This document shows, piece after piece, positions 58,101 through 64,000 of a stretch of 64,000 nt of DNA. This stretch comes from Neisseriaceae bacterium. GTDB taxonomy: Bacteria; Pseudomonadota; Gammaproteobacteria; Burkholderiales; Chromobacteriaceae. The position numbers and the translations under genes are program-made. Below the pieces are notes generated by a model. The model worked only from the letters and a program-made list of their open reading frames with translations, was not told the origin of the DNA and ran no database searches. Position 1 is the stretch's first letter, and every line of letters starts with the position of its first letter. The stretch lies in contig JAIYAC010000010.1 of assembly GCA_027489245.1 (NCBI GenBank), positions 186,001-250,000 of the forward strand. Reading direction: 5' to 3'.

Positions 58101-58281
58101 TCAGGTTAGGTAGTCCTGATTTTGAACCAGGGCAGAGATTATCTAGTTGCGTTGGCAATACGATAGCGGCACGTCTCCGCGATTTGCTACGATTTTGCCA
58201 TCGCTTGCTATGTCCATACTGGGCGAGATTATTCTCGACACGGCTCAATGGCCAGCCCGCCCAAATATCATTTTTGATCAT
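55126..58281 (-). CDS. Large divergent tyrosine recombinase (trio member 3)
   Basis: A 1051-residue protein. The tyrosine-recombinase catalytic set lies in the middle: R547 (CGLRISEARGL), H670 and R673 (HHLRHSFATHL), H744 (MGHASPGTTL) and Y754 (CHYVHN). About 480 residues precede the catalytic part and about 290 follow it, far more than in ordinary integrases of about 400 residues. ATG 58281 with AAGGGA upstream is preferred; a GTG at 58341 would overlap the upstream gene by 38 bases. It is last in a three-gene minus-strand operon that also encodes a second large recombinase and a small protein. Confidence 0.8.
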   Translation of the reverse strand: MIKNDIWAGWPLSRVENNLAQYGHSKRWQNRSKSRRRAAIVLPTQLDNLCPGSKSGLPNLKFTDDLLVSLEQWQSENEEQTRHIKYLRNFLRQGLLNGKNTLNWDVMLPPPIITLPAISNPLPPQAVASLPVFRQQIERFLATLQLTWRGSAREQIAVKLQWGRFFFSSVALGGLLDSAALLQLPFCQGNVKRWQEQVWFELFTKDMPEYIQVQRAPRHWFPDPISLILFKQLPPLPIERCHDRDSTRRWVYGCLQDFLIYLNNKQLDQTSTHSLTRRKLHQNIQQWLCDATTYWQLILPPFLIDHSLGRSGATTWTAACWQRILEKKSPPLPTPSESAFAPIIIQRLEKVTRNPTDAQIQSLYKDIKRALHRSSRQPNPTWKTVHERLRSLSDKALEISVVIGGLLDWILTRFGQKKIRRSTAYQELTSLGRSLLTELDETMLSDMEAADFEAVYETILEQVTNAQTRSQKTNQLRRYHLHMIQLAGWPRLDLSPGEQRGIPQADANILTEEEYQGLYSALLGAKNDPNHHMQLILLVLGFRCGLRISEARGLRLEDIQYRGTLAVLNLTADGLGRLNATLLVRRNPFNRLKTDNAKRQLPLSMLLANHELAELLSYHQQQRSRAGKQRGCYLFADMATNDRPADITQVQSSLHHLMRQITGDHEMRYHHLRHSFATHLVQLLSQQTNPLKLPSPQTSPLTLPSHWLAPADIDSSISPLASHISAQSELSRKGLFAIAEWMGHASPGTTLCHYVHNLDYILKQQIFDHSVKHSRAGLGFARQFVDHIEPARHIADLLGLGDENLRQRNSRCGHLMGWVPEFLGFPDQSRESSRKQWRRPDQVYLQMKNVYSEAHTLDNFDFDQWCSFLSLWRQGISISQLAKIFYLPPDSLAQQLAKLQKLFERKGKKGGNTLVRQQPTSSGQLQHLPVVPRSRKELESAQRYYHSIQHLLMTEHCNEYVEGLRYFATQYRTWNNKIRWEELDGKPERHTGLKHLIGKLVPHVQLPMLQAHAPYRRSAGQISLTNPQTGKSSHGLYFALLVACISQTVKA

Positions 58282-58303
58282 TTTGAAGATTCCCTTTTTT
58301 GAG

Positions 58304-60853
58304 CTAGCAGCCACGCAGGCCAAACTGGACTGACCATCCACAAGCTTTACTGATTTTTTCTAGGTATGGCTGTAATGTTTTGCCAATCTGTAGTGGACTG
58401 ACCATCGAGTATTTCTGATACGGCTCCTCGCCACGCTCCCAGTGCCCCATGAAATAATCAATATACTCCCCAGGTGCACCTAGTGAACTCAGTTTGCTAC
58501 GCAAATAATGCCGGTCGATGTTGCCGGGCAAATCGGTTGGGTTGAACTCGGAAATCGTGCTGGGGGAAATATTGCGCACGCGAAGCTGCGGGCTCAGAAA
58601 AAACAAAAAAGGCAGTGTTTGATTTTCATTATCCAAGCTGGTGTCTGCATGGCGATAACGCTGACAAAGCGCTCGAATTTTTGTTTGCAGATCAGGCTTA
58701 TCGGTCAGTTTGGTTGCCAGGCTGATTAAATGTTCAGCATACTTATTGATCTGCTGAACGAAGCGGGTAGGCAGGCATACCACTCGTGTATGTCGATAGG
58801 AATCGTCATCCTTATCACTGATAACGAGTATGCCAGTCTGCTGGTCGAGCTCGCGAGGGTCGTGCAGAGGGTCTCGTACAGCACGATAACCAGAGCAGAA
58901 ACTCAGCCAATGCACGATATATGCAACCAAGGCATTATGTATGTTTATCCAAGTATTAATTGAGGGTGGTTGGCGTAGTTGTGATCTGAGAGCAATCTTG
59001 AAATGATTACATAGCTCGCGCACAAATGTGTCTGACACGGCTAATGGGCTACCAACTGCAGTTGCATTGGAGGGAAAATCGATAGGAGGTTGCTGTGGTA
59101 TCATACCATCACTAACGGTGGAGATAATCCATGCGTGTGCGCGCTGGAATACTGCAGCTAGATAATCTACATCAGTACACTGATAATGTGCTGCAACGAC
59201 GGCGTGGCCAAGTTCCTGTTTCGTCAGCAGGTAAACAAAAACCTGGTCGCCAGTGCTCTGCAAAATAGCCTGACGCATAACGAGAGAAATACGAACATCC
59301 GTCCAGCGGGTAGCATGCTGGCTATTGAGATGCGAGAGATATGCTCTGATTCCGGCTACAAAATCGATAGTACAGTGCGCAAATGGTTGGCGATGGGTTT
59401 TACGTTTTTTTGTCTGCTGCCAGTTTTGAAAAAAAGTCTGCAGTATTGATGTAGCTGTTTTGGGCAGCTTTACCAAAATACTACCTCGCGACGACGTAGT
59501 TCGACCTGCTAATTCAGAGCTCTGTAGCAATGCCTGATCTATCGGATTAATGCCCCGTTGGCGAGAGGGTGTGCTGATGGGGATCTGCAGCGTGGCTGTG
59601 TCCTCAATGAAAATCAGCTCGGTTTCATCACTATCTTGAAAACTTGGCAGGAGCTGCAATGTCAGCAGCTCATCGAGTGAACGCCCTGTCCAAAGCCTAA
59701 GCACCAGCATTGCCTGCAGTGCTGGCATGTCATCAGGGGAAATGGACGTTAGCGTAGGTTGTGGTTCGCTACTCAACTGACGAACCAGTTGCTCAATCTC
59801 ATATGCCGTCGGTGTTCCCCAGCTATCAGGTAGCGCCTGACTGGCCTGTATAAGGCTGTTAAGTTTACCTCGGTTTTTGAGTCGGCCGAGTTTGGCATCA
59901 TGTTGTGCCAGAGGTGGCATGCCTGGATCATTAAATGCGACAGCGGTTTTTGTTGCGTATTCGTCAGGAGAAAGCCCGAGTTTCATCAATGTACGACGGC
60001 TGGTCTCGTCAGGACGACTGATATAGGTGATCAAGCGGAAAGGTTTTGATGACGGATCTCTATTGCCCGTGTCACTAGCCCAGTCGGGCTCCTCCTGCAC
60101 TGGGGAATGGTGTATCTCACCAATTTTATCTAGCTCCAGTTCATAGCGTCCCCGACCGCCCCGTGCCTCGCTATAGGCTCGGAGAAGTCCTCGAATTTTG
60201 TCTGCCCACTCCTGATCTGATTTGTCGTAGCTAACATCATTCAATTTTTCAATTAGATTCTGACAAGCCTTCAGAGATATTGAAGTTCGAAGATCCGGTA
60301 TTTCAAATGTCGGACGTTTTTTCGGAATTTCTAGATCCCTGATTTTACGCATTCCATCATCAATGCCCTTAGTCGGTTCTGTAACCTCGCCAGATATTAC
60401 CTGCTGGCGATAGCCTGCTGCTGCGCCTAACGCGATAAAATGTAAGTAGCGAATTGCCGGTGCCTCATTTTCTGAGTAGCCTGGCTCACTAGCAACGAGA
60501 GATGCATATTCCGGGTAGTTTCCGATTAGTCCGTCAGGACGCACATTTTTACGCGGATTCAGTTGTTGCAGCTCGGGTGGTAATCCGACATGTCGGGTTG
60601 AGCTGATTTTTTCTAAAGTCGATTTCCACGTGACAATTTTTTCCTCATCTAAGTGGAATTCGTGTAATAGGGGTGAGCGCTGGCCAACCTCAAATATTTC
60701 TATCAGGTTGTCGATTGCAGGTAAGAACTGTTGCAGGTTCTGGGGGGCGTTGATGAATTCTAGTATTGGCTTAATCTCTTCCGGCATGATGCCAAAAAGT
60801 TTGCAAAAATTATCAGTGCTATCTATTGCATAGAGTGATTCAATTTTGGCCAT
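58304..60853 (-). CDS. Second large divergent tyrosine recombinase (trio member 2)
   Basis: An 849-residue protein with a degenerate but recognisable tyrosine-recombinase C-terminus: R391 (LWTGRSLDELLTL), H782 and R785 (RHYLRSKLSSLG), H804 (MGHWERGEEP) and Y815 or Y812 (EPYQKYSM). An insertion of about 390 residues separates the first arginine from the HxxR box, much longer than normal. The N-terminal 300 residues are unlike any domain I know. It overlaps the small upstream gene by 14 bases, and the next gene starts 22 bases after its stop. Confidence 0.75.
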   Translation of the reverse strand: MAKIESLYAIDSTDNFCKLFGIMPEEIKPILEFINAPQNLQQFLPAIDNLIEIFEVGQRSPLLHEFHLDEEKIVTWKSTLEKISSTRHVGLPPELQQLNPRKNVRPDGLIGNYPEYASLVASEPGYSENEAPAIRYLHFIALGAAAGYRQQVISGEVTEPTKGIDDGMRKIRDLEIPKKRPTFEIPDLRTSISLKACQNLIEKLNDVSYDKSDQEWADKIRGLLRAYSEARGGRGRYELELDKIGEIHHSPVQEEPDWASDTGNRDPSSKPFRLITYISRPDETSRRTLMKLGLSPDEYATKTAVAFNDPGMPPLAQHDAKLGRLKNRGKLNSLIQASQALPDSWGTPTAYEIEQLVRQLSSEPQPTLTSISPDDMPALQAMLVLRLWTGRSLDELLTLQLLPSFQDSDETELIFIEDTATLQIPISTPSRQRGINPIDQALLQSSELAGRTTSSRGSILVKLPKTATSILQTFFQNWQQTKKRKTHRQPFAHCTIDFVAGIRAYLSHLNSQHATRWTDVRISLVMRQAILQSTGDQVFVYLLTKQELGHAVVAAHYQCTDVDYLAAVFQRAHAWIISTVSDGMIPQQPPIDFPSNATAVGSPLAVSDTFVRELCNHFKIALRSQLRQPPSINTWINIHNALVAYIVHWLSFCSGYRAVRDPLHDPRELDQQTGILVISDKDDDSYRHTRVVCLPTRFVQQINKYAEHLISLATKLTDKPDLQTKIRALCQRYRHADTSLDNENQTLPFLFFLSPQLRVRNISPSTISEFNPTDLPGNIDRHYLRSKLSSLGAPGEYIDYFMGHWERGEEPYQKYSMVSPLQIGKTLQPYLEKISKACGWSVQFGLRGC

Positions 60854-61424
60854 GATTTTCAGAACCTGTTTCGATAATGGCTTGTGCGGCTTGAATGTTC
60901 TTCCTAAGCAAGGATAGTTTGCTTTGTGTAATGCCTTTTTTTCTACCTACATGCTCACTAATATTCAGCCATTCACGCAATTCTACAGGTTTTGGTACTC
61001 TATTTTTATATTCGTCTGGTAGCACTTTTCGAACGTTTTTGCAAAATTCAATAAGCTGTAGGTTGGCAGTTCTGCTGCAGTTCCATATTGAAATGTGCAG
61101 GATGATGTCCATGATGGCAATATCTATTGCCTCTGTCTCATTAATTGATTTTTGCTCAATTGCAGTGATTTTTTGCACGCCGGCTGCAAGCACTAGGTTG
61201 TATATGCGAAATCCTGCAAGCAATTCCAGGTCGCTATCGGGCTTTGGCTGCCACAGAATAATTTGCGGAAAGTTTGGAAAAGAAAAGTGCGCCGGATTTA
61301 TGAATCCAATGGTGGGGGAGAAATTGATATGGTGAAATGCTTTCCAAATAATGGAAATTAATTCGTGCTGTGGTGGCTTGATGTGGTCAAGCTGGTATAC
61401 AGATTTTTGCGCTGTGTGCTGCAT
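60840..61424 (-). CDS. Small protein of the recombinase operon (trio member 1)
   Basis: A 194-residue protein, first in the minus-strand operon with the two large recombinases. The middle (LELLAGFRIYNLVLAAGVQK) has a faint resemblance to a ParB/Srx-type fold; I would not name it on that basis. The C-terminal part is basic (HVGRKKGITQSKLSLLRKN). In Tn554-type elements a small third protein (TnpC) assists two tyrosine recombinases, so an accessory role in integration is plausible. Confidence 0.6.
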   Translation of the reverse strand: MQHTAQKSVYQLDHIKPPQHELISIIWKAFHHINFSPTIGFINPAHFSFPNFPQIILWQPKPDSDLELLAGFRIYNLVLAAGVQKITAIEQKSINETEAIDIAIMDIILHISIWNCSRTANLQLIEFCKNVRKVLPDEYKNRVPKPVELREWLNISEHVGRKKGITQSKLSLLRKNIQAAQAIIETGSENHGQN

Positions 61425-62274
61425 GGGGTGTAGTTCCTAAGATATGTGTTTGATCATGAATTTCCTTTGGGGTTGAATTAATTGGCGTGGCCAATAGATT
61501 AAGTGAAGACATCAACGCAATGAGCGAAGTATTGTCTTCAAAGTGAGAGCTTGATTTTGCCAAGGCAATAGCGGTAGTAGTTAAAAGCCAAATTTTTTAG
61601 TTTTTAACATGGTTTGACGCTAATGGTGTTTGACGAGAGAGCTTACTCGCAGAATGCGATGTTTTGAGGTTTTCGTTTCTGGAGTGCGAAAAGTATATCG
61701 CGCAAGTGGCGAATAAGAGGCCATGCTTTGAGTTTGTTAAGCATCTGCTGCAGGTGTGCTTAATAAAACTAAAAAATCAGTTTCGAAAGATCTAACAGTG
61801 ATTCTTAATTCGGTGATTTGATATGCAATAGTTGCATTGCTAATTGAAATGAACATCCAGGATGTGGATGGATCTCGTGGCTACAAACTAATAGCACGAC
61901 GGCAAGCGCTGCCTGAGGTAGGGGTATTGCAGAGGTATATGACTGGATAACGCCAGCACGAGTGAAAACTATCTTACATAGAAAGAATCTGGAAAGCAAG
62001 CAGCGCCAACTCTGTTCGATTCGTAGGCACTTCCATTGTCCGAATTTCCAGCGGAAGAGATGAGTGCTGGTTGACGGCTGATAAGAGAACTCTAGGTGCC
62101 CAGAGTTGGCCGGCGCTAGGTTAGACGGCTCCGGTTGATCGGATTTGCCTACCGACTGATCACACGGTTCTGGTTGACCGGAAGCTACATCAACGAAAGC
62201 TGCTAGTTCGACGCCGGAGGCCGTGGCAGTCAACCAACAGCTCCGGAGTGTCTAGAGAAATCGGAGGGATTCAA
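61425..62274. other. Long non-coding stretch, possible island end
   Basis: About 850 bases without a convincing gene. A minus-strand frame at 61805-62233 (142 codons) has no ribosome binding site or recognisable domain and is probably fortuitous. The stretch contains a hairpin with TTAAGCA / TGCTTAA ends and CTG/CAG inner arms (61737-61763), followed by T-poor sequence. AT content is high from 61430 to 61800. It lies directly upstream of the recombinase operon and could hold its promoter and the attachment site of the element. Confidence 0.4.
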
Positions 62275-62610
62275 TCAATAACCTAGCCAGTCAGCTTCGA
62301 ACTCGCTTTTGAAGCCTATCAGACGCCACAGGCAGTGAACATTCATGGGCACGAAGATGATTGCACTTAGTGTGAAGTACAGCACAACAGCCATATGGGA
62401 CGTAGCGGCGAATTCAGCCAATAGGTGTAAACCTGCAATCATCAACGCGATGGACAGTATTAGTTTGAGAGGGCGTGGGGTGACCAAGACCAAACGGGGC
62501 AGCCAAGCCGGAGTGTATTTTTCATTCAGCAGCATGGAAGAGCGGTGGAACAGGTAGCCAGGTAAGCTGAAAACAAGGGTGCCGGCAAAAAACATGAGCG
62601 ATTCGAACAT
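62275..62610 (-). CDS. Small integral membrane protein, unknown
   Basis: A 111-residue protein with three or four hydrophobic segments (about 3-18, 45-62, 65-85 and a short one at 88-100). ATG 62610 (MFESLMFFAGTLVFSLPGYLF) has AAGGAGAG nine bases upstream, which argues against the longer frame. I do not recognise a family. It lies alone in the accessory region. Confidence 0.6.
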   Translation of the reverse strand: MFESLMFFAGTLVFSLPGYLFHRSSMLLNEKYTPAWLPRLVLVTPRPLKLILSIALMIAGLHLLAEFAATSHMAVVLYFTLSAIIFVPMNVHCLWRLIGFKSEFEADWLGY

Positions 62611-63076
62611 TTTACTCTCCTTGAAGTTGTAATTCCACATGATACATCTGTGTTTAGATCCAATTGATCTTGGCTTTCTAACTGTACAATGATATTGGCA
62701 AACTGCTGTCATGGAATTTATACTGCCATAAAATTCTCGTTATGCAATAGCAACTACGCGCCACTTCACCTTGCTTTGTCAGTACTCACATGAAGTTAGC
62801 TTGAGCCTGATTTTAGTAGATTCTTAACTGACATTCAGTGCGTAGAAAGAACTGCCGAGGGCTGATGTGAACTATTGCATCTACTTTACTTACTTACTTC
62901 TTCTGACCACTACTTGCCACTGTTCACTTACATCTCGGCGCTGCCAAAATCAGCAAGACTTCATCTCTATGTCATGCTATTGTATGCCTTTCGCAACTAG
63001 GTCTTGAACATGTCACCGCTTCAAGACTGTGCGATAAACCTCGCTGACTCACTACAGCACTACTAGGAGAACTCTC
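62611..63076. other. Intergenic stretch without recognisable features
   Basis: A 466-base AT-rich gap between two divergent small membrane-protein genes. It probably contains both promoters. A short TTAC tandem run (about 62886-62898) is the only repeat noticed. Confidence 0.35.
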
Positions 63077-63319
63077 TTGTTTGATGACAAAGACCACTAC
63101 GGTCATCCAGGCAGAAGCTTTTTTGACGATATCCTAGCGGCTCCTTTTAAAATAATAGCCTTTATCTCGGGTGGGGTTTTGGCATTCTTGATCTTAGTGC
63201 TTGCCAGAGTATTCTCGAAGATTATGGTTGGTATCTTCAACTACTTATTGCTGGGTGTGCACGACGTATGCGAGAAAAGAAAAGCTGGTTTAGATCGCAG
63301 AAGAAAAATTCCTAATTAA
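63077..63319 (+). CDS. Small membrane protein, unknown
   Basis: An 80-residue protein with one long hydrophobic stretch (about residues 24-62, IIAFISGGVLAFLILVLARV) and a basic C-terminus (CEKRKAGLDRRRKIPN). The start is TTG at 63077, with AGGAG seven bases upstream. No family is recognised. The base composition is that of the accessory DNA. Confidence 0.5.
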   Translation: MFDDKDHYGHPGRSFFDDILAAPFKIIAFISGGVLAFLILVLARVFSKIMVGIFNYLLLGVHDVCEKRKAGLDRRRKIPN

Positions 63320-63534
63320 TTTTTTTGGGTATGGGTTTTACATTTCATAGTTTTGGCCGGTCTATTTCATAAGAGCTGGAATTGCTTCTGTCTTTGTGCA
63401 AGCTATTGCTATTAGCTAATACAATTTAGCTTCTCTCTCGAATTTATTGCATGAGTTAGAGCTTGCCCAGTCTGTCAGAGTAAAACTTCGTCTCATTGTT
63501 AACTCCATGATATTAATGTTACAACAGGGAAAGT

Positions 63535-64000
63535 ATGCACGTAATTAGCTTTCGAGCAGCCAGGAAAGAAGAGGAGGATTGTATCCGTGTTTATGTTCTT
63601 GGCTACCCACATTCCGTTGTCAGCGCGGAAGGGAAACATCCACATGTCCACGCTATAGATATTGAATTACCTGGAAATAACCGGACCAACTTGATCCGAG
63701 CTGAGTTGGTAGCGGCACAGTATGCCTTGACTACTTTGCAGTTGGGTGGGATATCGAGATACCACGGAAAGAACCTGCGTCTTACGTTTTCGTTCGGTAA
63801 AATTAAGAAGCTGTCGAAGAGACAACTCCAGGATCATGATGCTGAAGAATTAGCTTCTTATGGACAGTTCCTGCAGACTCGCTACATGGCAGCAGAGATT
63901 GAGGTATCTACCAAGTCGTTCATCTGGGCGAACGACAAGTATGTAACGGTGAGCCATAGGTTGCCTGGAAGCCCACGCATGGAGTTCATCCAAAGTGAAC
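63535..64000 (+). CDS. Unrecognised protein (partial, runs off right edge)
   Basis: An open frame from ATG 63535 to the window end (155 codons visible), with AGGGA four bases upstream. It starts MHVISFRAARKEEEDCIRVY and continues with HPHVHAIDIELPG and RAELVAAQYALTTLQLGG. It is soluble and mixed alpha/beta, without motifs that I can assign. The real length and function are outside the window. Confidence 0.6.
   Translation, partial: MHVISFRAARKEEEDCIRVYVLGYPHSVVSAEGKHPHVHAIDIELPGNNRTNLIRAELVAAQYALTTLQLGGISRYHGKNLRLTFSFGKIKKLSKRQLQDHDAEELASYGQFLQTRYMAAEIEVSTKSFIWANDKYVTVSHRLPGSPRMEFIQSE

Noticed and set aside
61805..62233. Minus-strand frame of 142 codons
   Set aside because: No start signal, irregular composition and no domain; likely fortuitous.
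42530..64000. CRISPR array
   Set aside because: No regularly spaced direct repeats of 23-40 bases were seen anywhere in the window.

Overview
The first ~42 kb is GC-rich, densely packed chromosome with genes and operons typical of a motile Gram-negative betaproteobacterium, probably Neisseriales (Chromobacteriaceae such as Vogesella or Chromobacterium; an inference from gene content and codon use, since no 16S gene is present). The last ~21 kb has lower GC, unusual codon use and mostly accessory genes.

Layout. 1-2723: a CHASE-domain sensor cut by the left edge, then tsaB-rimI-uracil-DNA glycosylase (minus strand). 2733-19298: a large chemotaxis region. A minus-strand run reads cheV-cheV-cheY-cheZ-cheA-HDOD/EAL. 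A divergent plus-strand run reads FleS-like histidine kinase-STAS protein-cheY-cheA-cheW-receptor-cheR-cheB-cheD. Together they supply receptor, coupling, kinase, phosphatase, adaptation and deamidation functions, with duplicated CheA, CheY and CheV. 19354-22209: ferredoxin, glutamyl-Q tRNA(Asp) synthetase and an AdiC-like transporter. 22380-27219: glycine cleavage genes gcvT-gcvH-gcvP behind a tandem glycine riboswitch. 27335-41778: a second chemoreceptor, a CorC/HlyC-type membrane protein, a PAS-GGDEF-EAL protein, O-acetylhomoserine sulfhydrylase, a CPBP protease, glutamate racemase, an ApbC/Mrp ATPase, an MdfA-like exporter and metG. 42245-42529: two identical initiator tRNA genes, each with its own promoter.

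From ~42.5 kb the window is mobile or accessory DNA. A Cro/CI-like regulator, an excisionase-like protein and a phage-type integrase sit beside the tRNA pair, followed by a Fic protein with a HigA-like HTH partner. Next come a ~1.7 kaa protein joining a DnaQ-like exonuclease, a RecQ helicase and a UvrD-like helicase, and a protein that appears to fuse an Mrr-like nuclease domain to a PIN domain. A minus-strand operon follows with one small protein and two very large, divergent tyrosine recombinases. Small membrane proteins and an unrecognised partial gene fill the right edge. The helicase/nuclease pair looks like candidate anti-phage or anti-plasmid cargo, and the recombinase trio looks like the mobility module of an unusual integrative element.

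A 9-base word, GCGGCCAAC, occurs at least 35 times on either strand in the first 42 kb, inside genes and as paired inverted copies forming terminators. I found no copy in the last 21 kb. It behaves like the DNA uptake sequences of Neisseriaceae but has a different sequence, and its absence marks the accessory DNA as foreign.
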